Positions 25,843 to 33,772 of a DNA stretch of 64,000 bases are shown piece after piece. Position numbers and translations under genes: made by a program. Source of the DNA: Mucilaginibacter myungsuensis (GTDB lineage: Bacteria; Bacteroidota; Bacteroidia; Sphingobacteriales; Sphingobacteriaceae); assembly GCF_015222005.1 (NCBI RefSeq), contig NZ_JADFFL010000008.1, positions 124,001-188,000 of the forward strand. Reading direction: 5' to 3'. The notes under the pieces are model-generated. The model saw only the letters and a list, made by a program, of their open reading frames with translations, was not told the origin of the DNA and made no database searches. The first letter of the stretch is position 1, and each line of letters opens with the position of its first letter.

Positions 25843-28671
25843 ATGATCATCTGCCTTAAAAACGCCTGTTTTATTCTCCTTGCATTGATCTTGCCATCGG
25901 TATTGTCGGCCCAAACCTTGCCCGACACAGGAGTGGTGCGTAAGCTTTTATTACCGGCCAACAAATATCTGGATACCTATAGTCCCGAAAAGGTGTATCT
26001 CCATTTGGATAAACCCTATTACGCCGTAGGCGACACGGCATGGGTAAAGGCATATGTGACCAAGGCCAATGGCACACCCGCAAAAAGCATTAAGCTTTAT
26101 GTGGAAGTACTGAACAGCGAAGCACAACTTGTGCAGCGCTATGTGTTGCCTGTTTTTGACGGCTTGGCACAAGGTTTTGTACCGCTGACCGAAAAACAGG
26201 TACCTCAGGGTAAATATACCATCCGCGCATACACCAACTGGCAGCAAAATTTTGGTGCCACAAGCTTTTTTTACAAACAACTGAGCGTTGGTAAATTGGG
26301 TAGCAATACATGGCTGGTAGCAGAGCAGCACAAGCGCGAGGGTACCGATAGCAACCGTATAACGTTGGCTATGCGTTTTAATGACGCCAAGGGTGCGCCC
26401 ATAGTTCTGCAGCCGTTGAGCGTAAAGGTGATGGAAGGTAAGAAAGCCATCCTAAGCAGCAATATGACCACCGGGGTAGACGGTATGCTTAGCGGGAAAC
26501 TCACGCTGCCCGCTAAGGCTAACAAACGTGATCTGAGCGTATTGGTAGAGGACACCAGAGATAAGTCCAAAAGCCTGAGCTTCCCTTTCTATCCCTCAGG
26601 CACAGGTGGCGATATCGACCTGCAATTTATGCCCGAAGGCGGATCGTTGATAGCGGGCGTTTATAATAAGGTAGGTTTTAAAGCGATAGGAGAGGATGGC
26701 TTAAGTCGTGAGGTGCAGGGTACTATTGTGGATGACACAGATGAGGTGTCGGGTACTTTACAAAGCACGCATAAAGGAATGGGGAGCTTTGTGCTGGTCC
26801 CCCAGCCGGGACGCAGCTATATGGCGAAAGTGATGGTGGACGGTAAGGAGAAGCTGTATAAATTGCCACCGGCTAAGGCTAATGGTTTGACCTTGCGTGT
26901 AGAAGGCGTTAATCATCCCGGCGAGTTATATGTTTATATATCATCGGTGGGGATAGAGAATAAAAACTTTGTGTTGCTGGCCCGCTCGGCAGGAGCGGTG
27001 TATTTTGGCTCGGCCTTCGCGCTGAACGAGGAAGGGTATTTTAACACCAGGATAGCCGACAGTAAATTCCCTACCGGAATAGTCAGTTTAGCGGTGATGA
27101 GTTTGGATGGTAAGCCCGTTGCCCAGCGCAATATATTTGTTAACCATTACGACGGATTGAAGATAGATGCGATGCCGCAGACAGCGTACGCCACCGGGGA
27201 TAGCGTGACATTAAACATGCTGGTTAAAAGCAACGTAGGGAAAGGTGCGCAAGGCAGTTTCTCGGTATCGGTGACAGATGATGCGCAGATAAAAGAAGTG
27301 GGGACAGATAGCGATATACAAAGCCATTTGCTGCTTGCATCCGAAGTGGCTGGACATATTGATGATGCTGCCTGGTACTTTACACCCGGCGATGAAAAGC
27401 TGAAAGCAAAAGCGTTGGATGACCTGCTATTGACCCAAGGCTGGCAGGGTTTTGATCTGGCCGAAATAAGCAAGCCCCTTGCTATGCCGCTTTACAAAGC
27501 CGAAGTGGATAATACGGTAAGTGGTAAACTGACCAATCTCGTCAAAAAGCCGGTAAGGAATGCCAAGGTGATCTTAATGATGAAGAGTAAGACCGAGAAC
27601 GCCGTGTTAGATACCGTTAGCGATGATGAGGGGCGTTTTCGGTTTTCGGATCTGCCGCTGGCCGATTCTGCAGTGTACCTCATCAAGCTGCATAATAAGA
27701 ATAACAAGACCCTGGCGGCCGGCATAACCGTCGACGATTTCACTCCCACCAGCGCAGGGTTGGTTAATAGAACAAGGATGGCGCCTTGGAATGTGAATGC
27801 GGATAGCACCCTGCTTAATTACATGATCAAGGCTAACCAAAAGGTTGATCAAACATTTGTTCCGCCTTCCGGAACTTTATTGAAACAGGTAAACATTAAA
27901 GAAAAGCGTATTGTAAAATATGTAGGCGGCGAATTTGCGACCGAGTTATCTGTAATAGACGAAAAAGAGTTGATAGCAGCCAAAAAGATAAGCTTGATGG
28001 AGCTACTGGTTAAAAAATATCCCGGTTTCAGGCAGTCGAGTTTTTACCAGGCATCTGTATTTGCCCGGCCGGCAAGATACGCGCAAGAACAATTTGTGGT
28101 TGGATCGATGTTGATCAACGATATTATTGCTGATGGGCAAAGTGTATCGGACCCAACGTCAATGGTGTACGATGTATCGGACAGAGCTAACGGCATCAAT
28201 AGTGGTTCGGACGCAAAGCCGGGCGAAATGGATTTAAGCCAAAAGATCTCTAAAACCACCATGTACGATAACATCAACACCTTTTTAATGAACATTGGTG
28301 CAGAGGATGTTAAGAATGTAGCCTTATACCGGGGTACGCAAATGTATTTTGTGATAGAGACCCGAGGCAAGCATGGGGCATATACCCGCACCTCCCTTGG
28401 TACTTACGCCCATCGGCCATTACCCGTACAGATGCCTAAACAATTCTATAGCCCTAAATATGATGTCAAGAACCCGCTACCAGATCTGCGGTCGACCATA
28501 CATTGGGATCCTAATGTGATATCTGATGCCGATGGCAATACACAGATCAAATTCCGCGCGGCAGGCAAGCCTGGCACTTATACCGTCAGTATTGAAGGTA
28601 CCGACATGGAAGGCCATTACGGCGTGAGTAAGCAAAAGATAACGATAGTTGCAGGCAGTAGTGGGAAGTAG
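25843..28671 (+). CDS. MG2-type secreted protein, paralog 3
   Basis: The 942-residue protein starts with a signal peptide (ACFILLALILPSVLSAQ) and follows paralog 2 by 39 bases. It has KVYLHLDKPYYAVGDTAWV, DIDLQFMPEGG, GKLTNLVKKPVRNAK, LLKQVNIKEKRI and the end SIEGTDMEGHYGVSKQKITI. It is closer to paralog 2 than to paralog 1 in the N-terminal half. Its variable segment carries an extra stretch around ISKTTMYDNINTFLMNIG. Conserved spacing and orientation indicate one transcript for the trio. Confidence 0.85.
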   Translation: MIICLKNACFILLALILPSVLSAQTLPDTGVVRKLLLPANKYLDTYSPEKVYLHLDKPYYAVGDTAWVKAYVTKANGTPAKSIKLYVEVLNSEAQLVQRYVLPVFDGLAQGFVPLTEKQVPQGKYTIRAYTNWQQNFGATSFFYKQLSVGKLGSNTWLVAEQHKREGTDSNRITLAMRFNDAKGAPIVLQPLSVKVMEGKKAILSSNMTTGVDGMLSGKLTLPAKANKRDLSVLVEDTRDKSKSLSFPFYPSGTGGDIDLQFMPEGGSLIAGVYNKVGFKAIGEDGLSREVQGTIVDDTDEVSGTLQSTHKGMGSFVLVPQPGRSYMAKVMVDGKEKLYKLPPAKANGLTLRVEGVNHPGELYVYISSVGIENKNFVLLARSAGAVYFGSAFALNEEGYFNTRIADSKFPTGIVSLAVMSLDGKPVAQRNIFVNHYDGLKIDAMPQTAYATGDSVTLNMLVKSNVGKGAQGSFSVSVTDDAQIKEVGTDSDIQSHLLLASEVAGHIDDAAWYFTPGDEKLKAKALDDLLLTQGWQGFDLAEISKPLAMPLYKAEVDNTVSGKLTNLVKKPVRNAKVILMMKSKTENAVLDTVSDDEGRFRFSDLPLADSAVYLIKLHNKNNKTLAAGITVDDFTPTSAGLVNRTRMAPWNVNADSTLLNYMIKANQKVDQTFVPPSGTLLKQVNIKEKRIVKYVGGEFATELSVIDEKELIAAKKISLMELLVKKYPGFRQSSFYQASVFARPARYAQEQFVVGSMLINDIIADGQSVSDPTSMVYDVSDRANGINSGSDAKPGEMDLSQKISKTTMYDNINTFLMNIGAEDVKNVALYRGTQMYFVIETRGKHGAYTRTSLGTYAHRPLPVQMPKQFYSPKYDVKNPLPDLRSTIHWDPNVISDADGNTQIKFRAAGKPGTYTVSIEGTDMEGHYGVSKQKITIVAGSSGK

Positions 28672-28830
28672 GGACGGACAGTCTGTATCCAACGGTATCG
28701 AAGGGGGTAATAATCTTTCAGCAGCCGCTGAGTGCTAATGTTGAAAACTCCACCATATGTTAAAAAAAGCTCAGCGGCATCAGCGATATTAGAAGAAAAT
28801 CAACGATCGCTTTTTCGTAATATTGACTTA

Positions 28831-29478
28831 ATGAACACCGACCATCTGGAAGAATTGATAGCCGCCGGCGATACCGCCGCATTGACTGCTCTGTTGCAGG
28901 GTAACCGCGCCCTTGCGTCGGCGCCGACCAGCCATGGTGTTTCTCCGTTAATGCTGTCGTGCTATTATAAAAAGCCGGAAGCGTCGGCCGTGCTGTTAAA
29001 GTTCGTTGACGAGGTGAACCTTTTTGAGGCCGCCGCGGTAGGCAAATTTGATGTGGTTGCTTATATTGTAGGTACTCATCCCGATTCGGTAAATGACTTT
29101 GCCCCCGATGGTTTTACACCGCTTGGGCTGGCCTGCTATTTTGGTCAGGCAGAGGTAGCACGTTACCTGGTGCTGAAAGGGGCTGAAGTGAACCTGCCAT
29201 CTAACAATGGTTTCAATGTGTTCCCGTTGCATTCGGCGACGGCAGGTAATTTTACCGATATTGCCCGGATGCTGGTAGCAAATGGTGCCGAAGTGAATGT
29301 GGTGCAAAAGTCGGGCGTTACGCCGCTGCATTCGGCCGCGCAAAATGGCAATGCCGATATGCTGATCCTATTGTTAGAGAAAGGCGCTGATGTCGGCATC
29401 CGTATGGAAGGCGGCAAATTACCAGCCGATCTGGCGCGGGATAAGGGTTTTAACGAGATAGCAGAGATACTCTCTTAA
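28831..29478 (+). CDS. Ankyrin-repeat protein
   Basis: From the ATG giving MNTDHLEELIAAGDTAALT the product has 215 residues. It contains about five ankyrin repeats, seen in HGVSPLMLSCYYKKPEASAVLL, DGFTPLGLACYFGQAEVARYL, NVFPLHSATAGNFTDIARML and VTPLHSAAQNGNADMLILLL. No signal peptide is visible from this start, so a cytoplasmic protein-binding role is likely. The frame is open 99 bases further upstream but without typical coding sequence. Confidence 0.85.
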   Translation: MNTDHLEELIAAGDTAALTALLQGNRALASAPTSHGVSPLMLSCYYKKPEASAVLLKFVDEVNLFEAAAVGKFDVVAYIVGTHPDSVNDFAPDGFTPLGLACYFGQAEVARYLVLKGAEVNLPSNNGFNVFPLHSATAGNFTDIARMLVANGAEVNVVQKSGVTPLHSAAQNGNADMLILLLEKGADVGIRMEGGKLPADLARDKGFNEIAEILS

Positions 29479-29481
29479 ATC

Positions 29482-29652
29482 CGAAAGTCCGGAAGACGGA
29501 AAGTCTGAAAGCAGGAGGGTTGCACGTAGAAATTCAGAAAGATATTTCGTTGATATAATGTTAAGATAGTACATTCGTATAAACCAAAAATACGCCGATG
29601 GTCTTCCGGTCCCGATAGCTATCGGGATGTGGTCTTTCGGGCTTTCCGACTA
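29482..29652. repeat. Interspersed palindromic repeat, second copy, with CCCGATAGCTATCGGG core
   Basis: The gap holds arms CCGAAAGTCCGGAAGACGG and GGTCTTTCGGGCTTTCCGAC like those at 887-1022. Inside is the perfect 16-base palindrome CCCGATAGCTATCGGG at 29611-29626; a related CCCGATAACTATCGGG lies near 43235. Confidence 0.65.
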
Positions 29653-29657
29653 AAAAT

Positions 29658-29891
29658 ATGAAAACAGAACGCACCATCATGATGACCGGTAAGGAGTACC
29701 AGCATATTAAAGAACAGCTGGAAACCAATGCCGAATACGAATACCACACCGGGACCGAGTTTGAACCCGAGACCTTAACCCTCACCGATATCTATCTGGA
29801 TACCGACCCTGATTTTACCCGCAACCCCGAGCAATTTGCCCGTATAGATGGCGATCTGAGCGTGCAGGTGAAAGTGGTTTATGAGGAGTAG
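29658..29891 (+). CDS. Small acidic hypothetical protein
   Basis: The 77-residue product is acidic, with a helix (MMTGKEYQHIKEQLETNAEY) and a beta-rich remainder (ETLTLTDIYLDTDPDF, LSVQVKVVYEE). It has no signal peptide or known motif. Composition and codon use are like those of real genes nearby. Function unknown. Confidence 0.6.
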   Translation: MKTERTIMMTGKEYQHIKEQLETNAEYEYHTGTEFEPETLTLTDIYLDTDPDFTRNPEQFARIDGDLSVQVKVVYEE

Positions 29892-29950
29892 GGAATAGAG
29901 TCAAGAGTATAGAGTCAGGAATCAAGACATTGGTGGTCGCCGAAACTGAT

Positions 29951-29980
29951 CTCAACAAAAAAGCCGGACGTTGCCGGCTT
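29951..29980 (-). terminator. Terminator of the RRM gene
   Basis: On the minus strand AAGCCGG pairs with CCGGCTT over a six-base loop and is followed by TTTTTTG. It lies 36 bases after the RRM stop codon. Confidence 0.75.
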
Positions 29981-30016
29981 CGCATATCTAAAAATAAGAA
30001 ATGTTTTGGAACAAGG

Positions 30017-30307
30017 TTAAAACCTTGGCTTGCGGTTACCGCCGCCGTTGTTGGTAGGGCGCGGGCCTTTGTCTTCGGCCACGTTAACACGGATGATGTT
30101 ATCATAGTAACGTTGTCCGTTCATGTACTTAATGGCTTCTTTGGCTTCTTCCTCGTTAACCATTTCAACAAAACCAAAGCCTTTGCTTTGCTTTGTTTGG
30201 TGGTCTTTAATAATTCGAAGCGACTTTACCGGTCCGAAATCACTAAAAACCTCCGTTAATTCGCCCTCGCCTACTTGCAGGGGCAGTCCTGAAATAAATA
30301 CCTTCAT
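30017..30307 (-). CDS. RRM-type RNA-binding protein
   Basis: From the ATG giving MKVFISGLPL the product has 96 residues. It is a single RNA-recognition motif with RNP2 VFISGL at the start and RNP1 KGFGFVEM near residue 43, followed by a short Gly/Asn/Arg-rich tail (NNGGGNRKPRF). Such small RRM proteins are frequent in Bacteroidota and act as global RNA-binding proteins. The start was moved inward from an upstream codon because RNP2 must lie near the N-terminus and AGAGGA precedes this ATG. Confidence 0.93.
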   Translation of the reverse strand: MKVFISGLPLQVGEGELTEVFSDFGPVKSLRIIKDHQTKQSKGFGFVEMVNEEEAKEAIKYMNGQRYYDNIIRVNVAEDKGPRPTNNGGGNRKPRF

Positions 30308-30485
30308 TAAATCCTCTTGGTTGTTTTTTTGATGCCACAAAGGTACAAAAAATAAGGCCGTAATTTGTAGTAGAACGGTCAGAATTGTTATAGTGGGTCA
30401 TGGCTAATATTTCATGGTTCATGGCGAAGAAAGTACGGCAAAGATCAAGGCTATTAACTATGAGCTATTAACCATAAACCACTCT

Positions 30486-30710
30486 CTATCCCCCGAAAAC
30501 CGTCTTCCAAAGTTCGGCAACTTCTTTACGGACCGAGCGCGGGCATTTATCCTCGAACTGAAGAGAGGGTTGCGCGTCATCCGTATTTTTCACTACCGGG
30601 TGCCCCGGATGGGTCACAGTGAAATAGTTGGCAATGTCTACCTGTTTGTCGCGGCTTCGCTGATGTACTAATCGGCCAAAGCGGTTAAGTTTCTTATAAA
30701 ATGCGGTCAT
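30486..30710 (-). CDS. Small hypothetical protein
   Basis: The 74-residue frame reads MTAFYKKLNRFGRLVHQRS... and ends ELWKTVFGG. It is basic at the N-terminus and has no motif I recognise. An overlapping plus-strand frame at 30414-30671 is less protein-like. It could be a real small gene or chance. Confidence 0.4.
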   Translation of the reverse strand: MTAFYKKLNRFGRLVHQRSRDKQVDIANYFTVTHPGHPVVKNTDDAQPSLQFEDKCPRSVRKEVAELWKTVFGG

Positions 30711-31086
30711 AAATGTTGCATTTAGTTAAGTGTGGGTAACCCCTAGGTTACTCAAATAAAATAACGCATAGTTAAATTAATTGTTAAGTACGATAAGTGA
30801 CTTTTTCCCAACAAGATACAAACAGAAAATTCGGGCATATCAACACATTGTCAACAATGCATGTTGATAAAACAATTTGATAGTTAGCACTTTAAAAATA
30901 TGGCTTGAGATGGCCTTTTGAACGGGAATATGCGTTGGGAGGGTTGCAAAGCTAATGTATTTAACTAAGGCGCAAGGGTTAATTTGAAATAATTAACATC
31001 TATCACGCTACCCTCCCCTAAGCCGGAGTGGGTAACGCAGGTATCTGTTACAACATCAAAAAACGGCGTAAATTGAGCAATTAGCG
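30711..31086. other. 376-base AT-rich intergenic region with hairpins
   Basis: It contains GTAACC-CCTA-GGTTAC at 30736-30751 and a strong hairpin at 30839-30868. A minus-strand TAGCTTTG (30947-30954) fits a -7 box and would give a structured leader of over 200 bases for the small gene at 30486-30710. I see no reading frame. Confidence 0.5.
30839..30868. repeat. Hairpin with 12-bp stem
   Basis: ATCAACACATTG (30839-30850), loop TCAA, then CAATG (30855-30859) and TGTTGAT (30862-30868) pair with a two-base bulge. Confidence 0.6.
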
Positions 31087-31302
31087 TCAGATCTTAATGA
31101 TCTTGCTGCCGGGTTTACGGTGGTCATCATCATTATGCGGTTTGGGTATCGCTTTTACAATGCCGATAAGCGTATGAGCAATGGCCCCCATTGCACCGAT
31201 GCCGAATTTTACAAAAGGTTTCATTACGCTCAGGTCTATCTCGCTTTTTTTGTTGAGGTTAGATCTGCCTTGATTAAGTTGTTTGATATGTTGGTTAGCC
31301 AT
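31087..31302 (-). CDS. Small hypothetical protein
   Basis: The 71-residue product begins MANQHIKQLNQGRSNLNKKS, contains a hydrophobic stretch (FGIGAMGAIAHTLIGIVKAI) that could insert in a membrane, and ends with a basic tail (PGSKIIKI). It carries no known motif. A clear ATG and separate location support a real gene. Confidence 0.55.
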   Translation of the reverse strand: MANQHIKQLNQGRSNLNKKSEIDLSVMKPFVKFGIGAMGAIAHTLIGIVKAIPKPHNDDDHRKPGSKIIKI

Positions 31303-31326
31303 GGTGTTACAATATTGATGTAAGAT

Positions 31327-31345
31327 AACAAGCGCTTCGATGCGC
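31327..31345 (+). repeat. Direct repeat, left of cupin gene
   Basis: AACAAGCGCTTCGATGCGC; the same 19 bases occur at 31817-31835 on the other side of the cupin gene. Confidence 0.7.
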
Positions 31346-31411
31346 TATTTGTTTCGATGAATTTAACGTAGGGCGTGCAATAGTAGTATCTTCGTTCATT
31401 AAACACATCCT

Positions 31412-31741
31412 ATGGAATATCCTATCTTCAATAATTTCAGTGAAATCGTTACTAAAGAAATGACACCCGGTTATTTCTCTAAGCTGATCCATACCGATAC
31501 CAACACCGTCAATTTTTTAGAGGTAAAGGCAGGCAGCGTGTCGGCACTGCATCGTCACCCGCATACACAGATGGCTTTTGTGGTAGAAGGCATATTTGAA
31601 ATGACCGTAGAAGGCGAGATCCGCCAATTAGATAGCGGCCAATTTGTAATGATCCCATCCAATGCCCTGCATGGCGGCACAGCTATTACCGATTGTAAGC
31701 TGATAGATGTATTCAGTCCGGTGAGAGAGGATTACTTGTAG
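31412..31741 (+). CDS. Cupin-domain protein
   Basis: The 109-residue protein is a single cupin. Motif 1 is HRHPHTQMAFVVEG with three histidines, followed by the glutamate-containing VEGEIRQL, and motif 2 has LDSGQFVMIPSNALHGG. It probably binds a metal ion. The reaction or ligand is unknown. It is a single gene flanked by 19-base direct repeats. Confidence 0.88.
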   Translation: MEYPIFNNFSEIVTKEMTPGYFSKLIHTDTNTVNFLEVKAGSVSALHRHPHTQMAFVVEGIFEMTVEGEIRQLDSGQFVMIPSNALHGGTAITDCKLIDVFSPVREDYL

Positions 31742-31816
31742 GGCTTCGCCGTCATTTTGCTACGCATCATTAGGCCATTACGCTTCGCTGTCATTGGTTA
31801 TTGGTAATTAGTTAAA

Positions 31817-31835
31817 AACAAGCGCTTCGATGCGC
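31817..31835 (+). repeat. Direct repeat, right of cupin gene
   Basis: Second copy of the 19-base sequence at 31327. It is followed by short tandem ACTAATC units at about 31843-31866. Confidence 0.7.
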
Positions 31836-31875
31836 AATTTTGACTAATCACTAATCACTAATCACTGACGACTGA

Positions 31876-33705
31876 TCAAACCACCTCCACCAGCGCGTAG
31901 ATCTTCTCCTTCAACTCATCAGGTTTAAAGGGTTTGGATACATAGTCGTTCATGCCGGCTTCGTACACTTGCTCCTTGATGTCGAACAAGGCTGACGCGG
32001 TGAGCGCGATGATGGGGATATTAGATTTTTTTGGATCGGCCATTTTGCGGATCTCCATGGCGGCGTCAAAGCCGTTCATGATAGGCATCTGCAGGTCCAT
32101 CAGTACAATATGGAAGTTGCCGTATTGTACAAGCTCCACGGCGTTCTCGCCGTTATCTGCAAAGGTTGGCACGATATTCCACTTACTGAACAGTTTTTTC
32201 ATTAGCATCACGTTCACCGGGTTGTCCTCTGCGATCAGCACTTGTAAACCTACTGATGGGGTAGACGAGGCTACGTAAATAGACCCTTTTTCCTCGGGCG
32301 CTTGCGGACTGCTTTCCACCACAGGTTCAACCACTTTTTCGGTAGATACAGGGAATTCCATATTGAACGAGAACTCCGATCCTGTGCCTACCTTACTGGT
32401 TACATGCATTTGGATGTTCTGCAATTCCAGCAGGCGTTTTACAATGGCCAAACCAAGGCCGGTACCACCGTACTGGCGGGTAGTGGTAAGCGACTCCTGA
32501 GTGAAAGGTTCAAATATCGCTTCAAGGTGCTCGTCCTCAATACCTATACCTGTATCCTTCACCATAAAATTAACACTCAAAGTATTATGGCGGTCGCCCA
32601 GTTGTGATACCCTTACGGTTACATTACCTGTAGAGGTGAACTTGATAGCGTTGCTTACCAGATTATAAATGATCTGGGTAATACGGGTCGGGTCGCCAAA
32701 GATCACTTTTGTGCGCAGGCGTTTGTCTACATCGAGGTAAAACTTCAATCCTTTTTCTTCGGCTTTAATGATCTGACCGCCGCAAATGCTGTTCATCAAT
32801 TCGACCAGGTTAAAGCGGATCTTTTCGAACTCCACCCGGCCCGACTCGATCTTGTTAAAGTCCAGCACGTCGTTAACGATAGACAGCAGGTTGTTGGCCG
32901 AGAACTTCAGGATCTCCAGGTTATCCAGCTGGTCGGCCCTTGGGTCGTTCATCTGTAACAAGTTGCTCATGCCGATAACCGCGTTAAGCGGTGTGCGTAT
33001 CTCATGCGACATGGTCGACAAGAACTCGGACTTAGCTTGAGATGATTTTTCGGCCTTCTCCATCGATGCCTGATAGGCGGCATTCAGTGCGCTTTGTTCG
33101 GCGGTGGTTTGGTTCAGCTCGCGGATGTTTTTAACAAAGGCGTTGTAAAAGTGACTGTGGATGTAGATGATCATGATGAAGTTAGCCATGATCGTAATGA
33201 TCTTGGTCGACTCCTCTACATCTTCGGGCTTCATTGCCACAATATAGCTGTTGCCGTATGCGTAAACCATAAATCCCAGTACGGGTACCACATTGGCCAG
33301 CGAGTAAAGCAGGCCCCACTTTTGCCCCAGCATGTAATAGCTGAACAACACCGAAAGGATGATCACCTGTATGGTAATGATCTCGACCTTTTGAATGATC
33401 AGGAAAACATCTATAAGATTAATGATCAGGGCAACCGTAAGTAGGATGTGCGATATCGGTTTCCAATCTGGTTTCCAGGTGAGGTATTTAAACATCGCCA
33501 CCACCATGACCAGCAAAAATATGGACATGGAGGTGAAGATCTGTTGGTGCTGGATAAAAACGTTGCCGGCGATGGCACAAAGGGCCACAAACGCCAAAAA
33601 CAGGCCGTAATACAACAACTTGATGCGGGCCTGATCCAGCATAGATTGCTCCTGAGACAGGATGTTCCAGACGGACAGGTTGAAGAAGTCGTACTTTTGT
33701 TTCAT
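31876..33705 (-). CDS. Hybrid sensor histidine kinase / response regulator
   Basis: The 609-residue protein has six or seven membrane segments in residues 25-185, a short coiled coil, a HisKA domain with SEFLSTMSHEIRTPLN (His234), a HATPase domain (NLVSNAIKFTSTG, DTGIGI, GGTGLGLAI) and a C-terminal receiver domain with Asp537 in IVLMDLQMPIMNG. A membrane-embedded sensor without a periplasmic domain suggests sensing of a membrane or diffusible signal. No output regulator gene is next to it. It follows valS by 67 bases on the same strand, with an imperfect inverted repeat in the gap. Confidence 0.95.
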   Translation of the reverse strand: MKQKYDFFNLSVWNILSQEQSMLDQARIKLLYYGLFLAFVALCAIAGNVFIQHQQIFTSMSIFLLVMVVAMFKYLTWKPDWKPISHILLTVALIINLIDVFLIIQKVEIITIQVIILSVLFSYYMLGQKWGLLYSLANVVPVLGFMVYAYGNSYIVAMKPEDVEESTKIITIMANFIMIIYIHSHFYNAFVKNIRELNQTTAEQSALNAAYQASMEKAEKSSQAKSEFLSTMSHEIRTPLNAVIGMSNLLQMNDPRADQLDNLEILKFSANNLLSIVNDVLDFNKIESGRVEFEKIRFNLVELMNSICGGQIIKAEEKGLKFYLDVDKRLRTKVIFGDPTRITQIIYNLVSNAIKFTSTGNVTVRVSQLGDRHNTLSVNFMVKDTGIGIEDEHLEAIFEPFTQESLTTTRQYGGTGLGLAIVKRLLELQNIQMHVTSKVGTGSEFSFNMEFPVSTEKVVEPVVESSPQAPEEKGSIYVASSTPSVGLQVLIAEDNPVNVMLMKKLFSKWNIVPTFADNGENAVELVQYGNFHIVLMDLQMPIMNGFDAAMEIRKMADPKKSNIPIIALTASALFDIKEQVYEAGMNDYVSKPFKPDELKEKIYALVEVV

Positions 33706-33772
33706 TGAGGGGCCTTGGCGAGTGGTAAATATAAATAATATTTAACCGCTTTAATACACAAAGCCCCTGCAA

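Noticed and set aside
20196..28671. TonB-dependent receptors of the SusC type, because of plug-like LLKxVNIK segments.
   Set aside because: There is no beta-barrel of 600-700 residues and no terminal aromatic barrel strand; the MG2-type N-terminus and the length of about 930 residues fit another group.
30414..30671. Plus-strand frame of 85 codons opposite the small gene at 30486.
   Set aside because: Its composition is less protein-like and it starts in a repeat-like ATGG/TTAACTATGAGC stretch.
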